Made by a program: the position numbers and the translations under genes | Source of the DNA: Thermoplasmata archaeon | Lineage (GTDB): Archaea; Thermoplasmatota; Thermoplasmata; Thermoplasmatales; Thermoplasmataceae | Direction of reading: 5' to 3' | Assembly: GCA_021826795.1 (NCBI GenBank) | Contig: JAKAYM010000022.1 | Coordinates: 1 to 18,492 of the forward strand | Length of the DNA: 18,492 nucleotides | The notes under the pieces: model-generated | Seen by the model: only the letters and a program-made list of their open reading frames with translations | Database searches by the model: none | Told to the model about the DNA's origin: nothing | Shown: positions 1 through 6,347 of the stretch, one piece after another | How the letters are laid out: each line of letters starts with the position of its first letter | How positions within the stretch are numbered: the first letter of the stretch is position 1

Positions 1-612
1 GTGCCAATGACACTGGGAAGTGTAGTTCTCAACGATATTGTAATACCCATGATTCCGGCAAATTCTATAATACCATGCAGTATGACAAGGCCATTTACTA
101 CAATAAAAGATTACCAGAAGGAAATAGAGATAAAGGCAGTGCAGGGAGAAAGGCCAATGGGATCAGACAATATACAGCTTGGAAAGTTTATACTTACTGG
201 TTTGAAGCCTGCACCCAGGGGTGAAGTGTCTATAGATGTGACATACACTATAGATAAAAACGGAATACTCACAGTATCTGCAAGAGACAGAGATACAGGT
301 TCACATAAGGAAATAAAAATAGAAAACTCAATGCAGCACAGCCCTGAGGAAATAAGGGAAATGAAAGATAAGGTTAAGGCTTACTTCAAAAGGGATGCTG
401 AAATGAGGAAAATGGCCGAGATCATGAATAAATCAGAGGATCTATTACACAGGCTGAAGGTCATAGCAAATGATCAGTTATCCTCTGAAACTATTTATTA
501 TAACATTAATACTGATATATTGAAGTTGAGCAGGGCAATAGCTTCAGGAAACATAAAACTATTATCACAACTCATTACGAAAATGCAAAAAGAATATAAA
601 ATATTCAATTAA
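1..612 (+). CDS. DnaK/Hsp70 C-terminal region (5'-truncated by window edge), divergent
   Basis: This is the substrate-binding part of an Hsp70 chaperone, which holds unfolded polypeptides in an ATP-controlled cycle with the upstream ATPase domain (outside the window). The opening residues VPMTLG match the start of the Hsp70 beta-sandwich, usually VTPLSLG, so the GTG at base 1 is an internal Val codon and not a start. Other DnaK hallmarks are residues 49-53 (QGERP), 70-74 (APRGE) and 86-96 (KNGILTVSARD). Several features are unusual. The normally invariant ETLGG block after the first strand is replaced by VVLND. The helical lid after about residue 110 is only about 93 residues, against roughly 130 in E. 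coli DnaK. There is no acidic C-terminal tail. No dnaJ follows; the next gene is convergent and overlaps by 8 bp. It is probably a second, divergent DnaK paralogue. Family assignment is secure; the paralogue status is inferred. Confidence 0.88.
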   Translation: MPMTLGSVVLNDIVIPMIPANSIIPCSMTRPFTTIKDYQKEIEIKAVQGERPMGSDNIQLGKFILTGLKPAPRGEVSIDVTYTIDKNGILTVSARDRDTGSHKEIKIENSMQHSPEEIREMKDKVKAYFKRDAEMRKMAEIMNKSEDLLHRLKVIANDQLSSETIYYNINTDILKLSRAIASGNIKLLSQLITKMQKEYKIFN

Positions 613-1702
613 TATTAGAAAAATATTCTTCTGATTCTTTTCTGAATTCATTAAGGTATTTTTCATGTGCATCAGGATTATGGGTTCCTATTAAATAATC
701 CCTGCCACTTAACTCAAGGAATTCATTTAATAATTTATTATCCAGTGACATTGCCATGAGGGATGGACCAGTATCTCCTGTAATGTAAATACCCTCATTT
801 TTTTTGCTGAATTCAATAAATGTTTTCAATAATTTAAGGCTTTCAGGGGTCTGCACAATATTTCCACGTGATAATAGAACAGAATTAAGGCTGAACATAT
901 CTTCTCTTGCCCTTTCCATCAAATCTTTAACATTAAAATTTCCAGTCACAATTTCTTTTATTCTAGTATATTTTTCAGTAATCCATGATTCATAGAATGG
1001 TGATTTTACAGCTTCTGAGTGGGCGCTAATGGTCTGGTAATCTATATTTGCCGGAAATATTGCGTAACCTACTTTTTTAACATCTGCCGGTATTTTAACA
1101 GCATAGGACTCATTTTCATTAATGCCGGGATATGAAAGCCATATTGAGGGCCCGTTTACTGCCGCCCTTGTCCCTGACCCGGATACCATTCTTGCATACC
1201 TTGAAACAATGCTATCATCTTTTCCGGCATTATCTCCATATATATTTTTTACTATGCTCCTGGAAACAGCTGATGCAACTGCAGAGGATTCACTCATTCC
1301 CTTTGCTTCCCTGTATTTTCTATATCGTTTTATATAAAAAGAAAATGAACCCTTTATATTATTATTTTTCCTGAAAAACTCCAATGGTTTTCTGTATCTT
1401 TCTATGTATTTATCTGCGGATTTTCCGTCCAGAATGACCCTATCATTTCCACTATTGCTATTATATTTACAGGCACTGAAAATAAGAGAAAAATCTGTAT
1501 TGAAAGAAATGGATGGATTGTATGCTATATTGTAATAACTGTCATAATATCCCAGGAACTTTTCAAATGCCTTGATCGGATAGCTGTAACCGATGGAAAT
1601 TCTACCACTTTCGGGATTCGCCTCATAATCATTTAATGGACTGTATATGCCGGCATCCATAAGTTTTCTTTTTATAGTTTCCCCTTCAAATCTGTAATCC
1701 AT
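605..1702 (-). CDS. GHMP-superfamily mevalonate-pathway decarboxylase (probable mevalonate 3,5-bisphosphate decarboxylase)
   Basis: The 365-residue protein resembles diphosphomevalonate decarboxylases, which convert a phosphorylated mevalonate to an isopentenyl phosphate for archaeal lipid synthesis. The phosphate-binding loop is at residues 135-145 (GMSESSAVASA). The SGSGTR block at 174-179 corresponds to SGSACR of the family, and GDTGPS at 309-314 corresponds to DAGPN. The Lys/Arg/Asp residues that mark decarboxylases appear as K48 (FEKFLGYYD), R179 and D310. Mevalonate 3-kinases of the same family are described as having lost the Asp, so a decarboxylase is favoured. Thermoplasma uses a mevalonate 3,5-bisphosphate decarboxylase, and that is the best guess for the substrate given the apparent lineage; classical MVA-5-PP or MVA-5-P decarboxylase remain possible. 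The ATG at 1702 lies about 24 nt below a TATA-like box that directly follows the stop of the upstream membrane-protein gene, so it may have its own leaderless promoter. The 3' end overlaps dnaK convergently by 8 bp. Confidence 0.75.
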   Translation of the reverse strand: MDYRFEGETIKRKLMDAGIYSPLNDYEANPESGRISIGYSYPIKAFEKFLGYYDSYYNIAYNPSISFNTDFSLIFSACKYNSNSGNDRVILDGKSADKYIERYRKPLEFFRKNNNIKGSFSFYIKRYRKYREAKGMSESSAVASAVSRSIVKNIYGDNAGKDDSIVSRYARMVSGSGTRAAVNGPSIWLSYPGINENESYAVKIPADVKKVGYAIFPANIDYQTISAHSEAVKSPFYESWITEKYTRIKEIVTGNFNVKDLMERAREDMFSLNSVLLSRGNIVQTPESLKLLKTFIEFSKKNEGIYITGDTGPSLMAMSLDNKLLNEFLELSGRDYLIGTHNPDAHEKYLNEFRKESEEYFSNIN

Positions 1703-1720
1703 AGTAGGTTATAATTCCAT

Positions 1721-1730
1721 TTAATAAAAA
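1721..1730 (-). promoter_or_regulatory. TATA-like box for the GHMP decarboxylase gene
   Basis: TTTTTATTAA on the complement strand is centred about 24 nt upstream of the ATG at 1702 and directly follows the stop codon of the upstream gene. Spacing predicts a leaderless transcript. Confidence 0.45.
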
Positions 1731-1731
1731 C

Positions 1732-2364
1732 CTACATGAAGCCTAACCATAGAAGCAATATTCCAATGAATTCAGCGTAGTAAAGGAATACAGGCACTTT
1801 AACTATGAATAGTGTTCCTGCAACGGAAACAACTAGCACACCTGCTATTATGCTTAAAAGCTTGTTGCTGTGGAATTTCCTGTAACTGATTGCTGCAATT
1901 ATTATTATAAACACTGCAGCGGGAAAGGTAACAGCCGATGATGATAGTGTGACTCCCAGAGGTAGAACTCCAAAAACTATATGGCTCCTTATAATGTCAC
2001 CCACCGGATAAAGAATAAGTGTTGCAACCAAAAATACGGTTGCAATTATTGAGTAGATATAATAATAATTCAGAAATTTTTTATTTCCAAAGAGTGCGAA
2101 AGAACCCAGGGCAAGAAACTGGACCAGTATTGCTACCAGAAACAGATAAAAATCTATAATAAATCTATTATAAACATTATTTGCCATGAGTATTTCAAGT
2201 AGTACAGCGATGGTGAATACAATAAGACCTGATGACCAGTACAGAAGGTTTAATTGTTTTTTTGCAAGGTATTTTCTTACAATGAAGAAGGTTAGGCCGG
2301 CGCTTAACAGGAATATAACTATAGTGGAAAAAGTTACAAACGCTGTTGAAACTACTGAGAACAT
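1732..2364 (-). CDS. Seven-helix membrane protein of unknown function
   Basis: The protein is almost entirely hydrophobic. Seven transmembrane segments can be drawn: about residues 10-34, 45-66, 73-96, 102-124, 132-165, 173-193 and 197-215, counted from an upstream TTG at 2379. I prefer the ATG at 2364 (210 residues) because it lies 25 nt downstream of a TATA-like box at 2385-2392, fitting a leaderless transcript; starting at the TTG would place the box too close. No catalytic or ligand-binding motif is recognised. The last helix contains no lysine, so it is not a retinal-binding rhodopsin. The gene is 29 bp upstream of the decarboxylase gene on the same strand and divergent from the small secreted protein at 2543. 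Function unknown. Confidence 0.7.
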   Translation of the reverse strand: MFSVVSTAFVTFSTIVIFLLSAGLTFFIVRKYLAKKQLNLLYWSSGLIVFTIAVLLEILMANNVYNRFIIDFYLFLVAILVQFLALGSFALFGNKKFLNYYYIYSIIATVFLVATLILYPVGDIIRSHIVFGVLPLGVTLSSSAVTFPAAVFIIIIAAISYRKFHSNKLLSIIAGVLVVSVAGTLFIVKVPVFLYYAEFIGILLLWLGFM

Positions 2365-2384
2365 AACTGTTAATTTCAATTTTG

Positions 2385-2392
2385 AATATAAA
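2385..2392 (-). promoter_or_regulatory. TATA-like box for the seven-helix membrane protein
   Basis: TTTATATT on the complement strand is centred about 25 nt upstream of the ATG at 2364. It decides in favour of that start over the TTG at 2379. Confidence 0.5.
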
Positions 2393-2513
2393 GATATATA
2401 TTGAAATAAGCCGGCTACTTTTTCATTTTTGCAGGTAATTTATAATGTTTTTGAGATACATAAGTGATAATTATAGTCATTCAAATTTATTATCCAGCGA
2501 TTCTACAGCAAAG

Positions 2514-2521
2514 CTTATATA
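2514..2521 (+). promoter_or_regulatory. TATA-like box for the small secreted protein
   Basis: CTTATATA is centred about 25 nt upstream of the GTG at 2543. The rest of the 2380-2542 divergent gap shows nothing else that I can support. Confidence 0.5.
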
Positions 2522-2542
2522 CTTCTATAAGTTATAATTTTA

Positions 2543-3103
2543 GTGGATAAAAGGAAGTTAATTGCGATATCCGCCGTGATAATCATTGTGTTATTACCTT
2601 CCGCTGTTTTCGCATCGGTTGTTATTCAGCAAACCTACGGTGTTAATACCAAATCTGCGACGAACCCATTTATTGTACAAGGTGGCCCTAATTATGGGTC
2701 AGCCCACCAGTTAGGCTTTGCACATATATCTTCCGGTGGAAAGGGAATAATCTTCGGATATGTGGATAATGATACCCGTGTAGAATTGGTTAATGTGGCG
2801 GAGATTGTAAATGAAACTAATTTAAAGAATCAGAATATGTACGTATACATGTCGGTTAGCAGTACTGCTAAGTCAAACATAACAATATATTATCGTTCAA
2901 CGCCTGTTCCATCCGCAGATATATTCCCGACACTAGCACAGCTGGGGACAGCAATTCAAACAACATCATCAGGAGTAATTGACCCGGCAATTCTGGTAGT
3001 TGGAGATAATACAACATCAACGGCACCTGTGTGGTATTTGTCTGCTATAATTACAGGAAATATTCCCAGTGCATTACTTACCTTGAATTATGAAATAAAA
3101 TGA
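2543..3103 (+). CDS. Small secreted or membrane-anchored protein, unknown
   Basis: The 186-residue protein begins with a charged MDKRK, then a hydrophobic segment at about residues 6-25 ending near VFA/S, which reads as a signal peptide or uncleaved anchor. The remainder is rich in Ser, Thr, Val and Asn, with several N-x-S/T sequons and no cysteines, consistent with an extracellular beta-sandwich. The general plan recalls pilin-like or TasA/camelysin-like surface proteins, but no diagnostic motif was seen. Translation probably begins at the GTG at 2543, which is 25 nt below the TATA-like box at 2514-2521 with no room for a Shine-Dalgarno site. It is transcribed divergently from the seven-helix membrane protein. 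Confidence 0.65.
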   Translation: MDKRKLIAISAVIIIVLLPSAVFASVVIQQTYGVNTKSATNPFIVQGGPNYGSAHQLGFAHISSGGKGIIFGYVDNDTRVELVNVAEIVNETNLKNQNMYVYMSVSSTAKSNITIYYRSTPVPSADIFPTLAQLGTAIQTTSSGVIDPAILVVGDNTTSTAPVWYLSAIITGNIPSALLTLNYEIK

Positions 3104-3186
3104 AAACAATTTATTTTTATATTGAAGATTTTATTGATTATAAATCCTATGGTCAATATATGGTCTATAAAATGCCGGCAATCAAC

Positions 3187-3918
3187 CTAATTTTGTTTAA
3201 TAATTATATTGTCTATCATAATTTTCTCCTCTCTTAGCCTCTCTTCCCGGCTTGTAGAATATGCACCTGTATCAATAGAACATAATATATCATCTGATTT
3301 ATCCTCTGTTATATTGATCCTGACACCGCCCTCTTCCTTAACAGGATATGTTATTATTGAATCTCCCATGAAATCATCAGAAATAGAATTAACAGATATT
3401 ATCGGTATCCTGTTTTCAAGTGACCTCGTCTTGACATACCAGTGCCATTCCCGGTGGAAATCCTTTCTTATGAGGGAGGGGTTGAATATAATATCGCAGT
3501 GTGCCCTGAAGAGCATTCTAGCATAATCAGGAAAATCTAAATCATAGCATATGAGTATTCCTGCCCTATAAGCTCCCATGTTAAAAACTTTCAATTCGTT
3601 CCCGGGAGTATACTTTGTCGCCTCTGCCCTGTATAAATTGATCTTGTCCTGCCAGCCAATAATTTGTTTATTTCTGATTATAAATGTTCTATTGAAAAGA
3701 AATCTGTCCAGATAGGAAACACTTCCGAGAATTACCGTATTATTCATTTTTAAGGAATCTAATATTCTATCCAGTTCATTTTTCATTACTTTAGTTGTAA
3801 TGAATTTTTCAGGTAACACAAGGATTTCATCTGGATCTGCTTTTAATGATGTTAAATATTTTAAAGCCTCATCCAGTGCCATTCTCTTTGTCTGTATGCC
3901 CCTGATCTTCATTATCAT
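3187..3918 (-). CDS. Carbon-nitrogen hydrolase (nitrilase superfamily)
   Basis: This is a nitrilase-superfamily enzyme that hydrolyses a non-peptide C-N bond (amide, omega-amide or carbamoyl group); the substrate cannot be read from the sequence. The Glu-Lys-Cys catalytic triad is visible as E37 in VLPEKF, K92 in WQDKINL and C124 in GILICYDLDFP. The following block around residues 140-150 (FNPSLI) and the RSLENR segment at 165-170 also fit the family. At 243 residues it is somewhat short for a single-domain member (about 260-280), with a brief C-terminus. The cytoplasm is the expected location, as no signal peptide is present. It lies 24 bp downstream of the MocA-like gene on the same strand. 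A TATA-like stretch at 3937-3945 overlaps that gene's stop codon and would place a leaderless start at 3918, so the pair may be an operon, independently promoted, or both. Confidence 0.85.
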   Translation of the reverse strand: MIMKIRGIQTKRMALDEALKYLTSLKADPDEILVLPEKFITTKVMKNELDRILDSLKMNNTVILGSVSYLDRFLFNRTFIIRNKQIIGWQDKINLYRAEATKYTPGNELKVFNMGAYRAGILICYDLDFPDYARMLFRAHCDIIFNPSLIRKDFHREWHWYVKTRSLENRIPIISVNSISDDFMGDSIITYPVKEEGGVRINITEDKSDDILCSIDTGAYSTSREERLREEKIMIDNIIIKQN

Positions 3919-3936
3919 ATTTTTTGATGTTTGGGA

Positions 3937-3945
3937 CTTATTTTA
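3937..3945 (-). promoter_or_regulatory. TATA-like stretch for the nitrilase gene
   Basis: TAAAATAAG on the complement strand overlaps the stop codon of the MocA-like gene and is centred about 24 nt upstream of the ATG at 3918. Confidence 0.35.
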
Positions 3946-4536
3946 ACTTTTATTAATTATTTTTTTAAACTCATCGGCATCTCTGATTGTATCAATATCC
4001 ATGTGTGAATTATCAGAAACTTCTATGCCGGTGAAATCATCCATATGCTTCATTATAACAGGCTTTCCCCCGTGGTCGCCCTTCAGTTGAAGAAGCTCGT
4101 TGAAATATTTTCTGGAAAATATTACTGGACTAACCGGTATTCCATTTAGCAAGAATCCTACTATTTCCTTTCTACTTTCAATAAAGTGATTTATTAAACT
4201 GTTCAAATTATCTGAAGTCATCATGGGCATGTCTCCAGGAATAATCATTGCAGCATCTGAACTATCTGAAATATTTTTTATGCCCAGAATTATAGATTCT
4301 GACATGCCATTCTCATAATATTGGTTCCACACTGTATTTAATCCTTGATTTTCGGCATATTCTTTCAGATCAGTATTTCTCAGTATAATCAAACGTTCGG
4401 TAAATTTAGCTTTAATTACATTATTTATAACATAATATATTATGGGCTTCGAGTTTACCTTATACATAAGTTTGTCAGAACCGAATCTTTCTGATTTTCC
4501 TGAGGCTATGATTATAGCAGAAATATTTAGCATCAT
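3943..4536 (-). CDS. MocA-like molybdenum-cofactor nucleotidyltransferase (NTP_transf_3)
   Basis: The 197-residue protein is a small Rossmann-like nucleotidyltransferase of the MobA/MocA group. The nucleotide-binding signature is ASGKSERFGSDKL at residues 11-23. NGMSESI at 76-81 matches the G-M-S-x-S element common in MocA-type enzymes, GDMPM at 101-105 is the metal-binding aspartate motif, and GDHGGKPVI at 153-161 and DIDTIRDAD at 180-188 complete the family pattern. MocA adds CMP to molybdopterin for xanthine-oxidase/CO-dehydrogenase-type enzymes. No molybdoenzyme is in the window, so the acceptor is inferred and another CTP- or NTP-transferase role is possible. Two adjacent ATGs occur at 4536 and 4533; a TATA-like box at 4551-4562 is best spaced for a leaderless start at 4533. 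The nitrilase gene follows 24 bp downstream. Confidence 0.78.
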   Translation of the reverse strand: MMLNISAIIIASGKSERFGSDKLMYKVNSKPIIYYVINNVIKAKFTERLIILRNTDLKEYAENQGLNTVWNQYYENGMSESIILGIKNISDSSDAAMIIPGDMPMMTSDNLNSLINHFIESRKEIVGFLLNGIPVSPVIFSRKYFNELLQLKGDHGGKPVIMKHMDDFTGIEVSDNSHMDIDTIRDADEFKKIINKS

Positions 4537-4550
4537 ATGATATTATTTTT

Positions 4551-4562
4551 CTATAAATATAT
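4551..4562 (-). promoter_or_regulatory. TATA-like box for the MocA-like gene
   Basis: ATATATTTATAG on the complement strand is centred about 24-25 nt upstream of the second ATG (4533) and about 21-22 nt from the first (4536). It favours initiation at 4533. Confidence 0.5.
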
Positions 4563-4665
4563 CTTGGGTGCTTAATGTCTTTTAAACTGAAAATAATCAA
4601 GCCTCAATTAAAAAATATAATGACCTTGCCGCAACATTTAAGTTAACATAATTATTACTACAATA

Positions 4666-5352
4666 ATGATTGCACAGGTTCTCTCTGGGAAAGGAGCACA
4701 AATTCAGATTATAATTGAAACTCAGGGGCTAGTTTTTACACCGGACAATTTAATTAATGTTTTAAAGAGTTATGAATTTCAAATACAACAAGGTGTTATT
4801 TCAAATCCTTTACTTCCAAATAACCAAGTAATGAATGCTCAGATATTTTCTAAGGATTCCTTAATGATATACTTTGTACAAAATCAACCTATAAGTAGCC
4901 TAATTTTTACAATTTTAAATACAGTGGATCTTAGGAAGGAACAAGTTGCCGGCAAAGCAAGCATAGAGATGATAGAAAATATTATGGATAAACTTAATCT
5001 AGTGGATGAGACAATTAATTCAATAACTTTTAATTTTACAACCCGTTTTGAAGCCTCCAGAAAACCAGTGGAATTATTGACCAAAACATTAAATAAGAAT
5101 TTTATTAAGAAGTTTAAAGATATCAATTTAATAGAGCATGTGAATATGCTATCGGTACGGATCGGTGATGCCTTTCCCATTCAGAAAAATGGATATAATA
5201 TTGTCCTTGAACCTCTAATATCTAATCCAGAAAAAATGTTTTTTATGCAATTTATCAAGAGAATTGTCAACCGAACTTCCTTATTTGATCTTGTTGAAAA
5301 TTTTTCAGACTTATTAGAATCAATTATAGAGGGGGTGGACCCAAGTGAATAG
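4666..5352 (+). CDS. Unknown protein, first gene of the HEPN cassette
   Basis: The 228-residue protein has no motif that I recognise. It appears soluble, with an alpha/beta pattern, no signal peptide and no cysteine. The C-terminal part (about 190-225) is helical and amphipathic. A distant resemblance to sporadically distributed TIGR04255-type proteins is possible, but this is only an impression. The ATG at 4666 follows an ATTTAA stretch near 4637-4642 at TATA distance. The stop overlaps the start of the next gene by 8 bp, indicating co-transcription and probably translational coupling. Codon use differs from the flanking genes: Gln is often CAA and Ile often ATT, where neighbours prefer CAG and ATA. 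This hints at horizontal acquisition of the whole three-gene cassette. Confidence 0.7.
   Translation: MIAQVLSGKGAQIQIIIETQGLVFTPDNLINVLKSYEFQIQQGVISNPLLPNNQVMNAQIFSKDSLMIYFVQNQPISSLIFTILNTVDLRKEQVAGKASIEMIENIMDKLNLVDETINSITFNFTTRFEASRKPVELLTKTLNKNFIKKFKDINLIEHVNMLSVRIGDAFPIQKNGYNIVLEPLISNPEKMFFMQFIKRIVNRTSLFDLVENFSDLLESIIEGVDPSE
5328..5338 (+). promoter_or_regulatory. Shine-Dalgarno site inside the HEPN cassette
   Basis: AGAGGGGGTGG lies 6-8 nt before the GTG at 5345 and within the end of the preceding gene. It decides the start of the second cassette gene and indicates coupled translation. Confidence 0.5.
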
Positions 5353-5857
5353 TTTACCATTGCTTATGAGTCAAAATTTTTTATCCTCTGTTGGAAAAAT
5401 TATAGAGGATGACAACATTGAATTTGAGAGGATCCTAAATACTGCCCAAGCTTCCTCCATTCAATATGGGACTCCACAAAATGAATACATAAATTATTTT
5501 ATTTTCTTACCAGTTGAAGAGCAAATAAAAAATCAAATTATGAAATTAAATGATACATTTGAATTTGATTCTAAGAGTGAAGTTTCTGATTTTCTCTTAA
5601 AAAATCCTAAATTAATCGATGTAATAAACAGTGCGAGACAACAAATACGGATATTCTTCCCGGAAGAAAAATTGAAATTAAAAGTAGAGTTTGATCCGGA
5701 AATAGCTTCTGATTCTGGCACTATGTTTTTATTGATAGTTACAAAAAAAGAACCAGTAGAGGCAATCAAATTGCTCGACAAATTAAACGAAACATGGTGG
5801 TTGGAAAGAAAATTGGAAACCAATGGAAAATTAATAATCGAGGAAGAATATGAATGA
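5345..5857 (+). CDS. Unknown protein partnered with a HEPN protein
   Basis: The 170-residue protein has a variable N-terminal part and a more characteristic C-terminal region (about 82-170). That region contains a helical FLLKNPKLIDVI, a hydrophobic strand around residues 111-116, an acidic DPEIASDSG, then FLLIVTKKEPVEAIKLLDKL and WWLERK. From memory, proteins with this DPE...EEA...W-W-L layout occur next to UPF0332-like HEPN genes in cyanobacteria and other bacteria; I could not verify that. There is no nucleotidyltransferase (GSxAxG) motif, so this is not the classical MNT partner of HEPN. The GTG start at 5345 is supported by a purine-rich Shine-Dalgarno site (GAGGGGGTGG, 5329-5338), the 8-bp overlap with the preceding gene and the 4-bp ATGA overlap with the next. 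Soluble and acidic. Confidence 0.72.
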   Translation: MNSLPLLMSQNFLSSVGKIIEDDNIEFERILNTAQASSIQYGTPQNEYINYFIFLPVEEQIKNQIMKLNDTFEFDSKSEVSDFLLKNPKLIDVINSARQQIRIFFPEEKLKLKVEFDPEIASDSGTMFLLIVTKKEPVEAIKLLDKLNETWWLERKLETNGKLIIEEEYE

Positions 5858-6255
5858 ACTTTAATTGGGAAGACTATTTGAAACTCGCACATCATCTTGT
5901 AGATGAAAATAATAATTATTTAGAAGAAAGTAGTTACAGAACTTCTATAAGCCGTGCCTATTATTCTGTTTTTAACATGGCAAAACATCATTTGATTGAT
6001 TCAGGAGAGAAGTTGTCAAAAGGTGCCGATATACATCAACAGATTCCACTTCTATTTGAAAGTTTAAGCAAACAAGCACAAGATAAAAATAAACAACGGG
6101 ACTTAACCAGTATATCTATTGGTTTAACCATTCTTAGACGTTTGAGGAACAAGGCGGATTATGACGATAAAATAAAGGAGTTGAGTAAGGAGGCAACTGG
6201 CGTATTAATTCGTGCTGAAAATGTTAAAGATATAATTATTTCTCTTAGGAAATGA
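5854..6255 (+). CDS. HEPN-domain protein (UPF0332-like)
   Basis: The 133-residue, largely helical protein has the HEPN layout. It has an N-terminal helix (WEDYLKLAHHL), the signature RAYYSVFNMAKHHL at residues 34-47, a loop with SKGADIH, and a last helical pair with RRLRNKADYDD at 95-105. HEPN proteins are often RNases in toxin-antitoxin, CRISPR and anti-phage systems using an R-x4-6-H motif. Here the position expected for His is occupied by the ADYDD sequence, as in UPF0332-type members, so nuclease activity cannot be assumed. The start ATG overlaps the preceding stop as ATGA and has GAGG at 5840-5843 upstream. Four of eight Arg codons are CGN and Gln is mainly CAA, unlike neighbours. A T5 run follows the stop. 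Confidence 0.82.
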   Translation: MNFNWEDYLKLAHHLVDENNNYLEESSYRTSISRAYYSVFNMAKHHLIDSGEKLSKGADIHQQIPLLFESLSKQAQDKNKQRDLTSISIGLTILRRLRNKADYDDKIKELSKEATGVLIRAENVKDIIISLRK

Positions 6256-6322
6256 ATTTTTATGGTACCGGTATAACTAATGATTTGGTAGATTTATAGT
6301 GATCATAAGAGCAAACCTCAAA

Positions 6323-6330
6323 TTTTTATA
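6323..6330 (+). promoter_or_regulatory. TATA-like box for the surface receptor gene
   Basis: TTTTTATA is centred about 22 nt before the ATG at 6348 and about 25 nt before the adjacent GTG at 6351. Confidence 0.45.
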
Positions 6331-6347
6331 ATGTTCTCTTATAACCG

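Noticed and set aside
1732..2364. Seven-helix protein as a microbial rhodopsin
   Set aside because: No lysine in the last transmembrane helix and none of the rhodopsin helix-C residues are visible.
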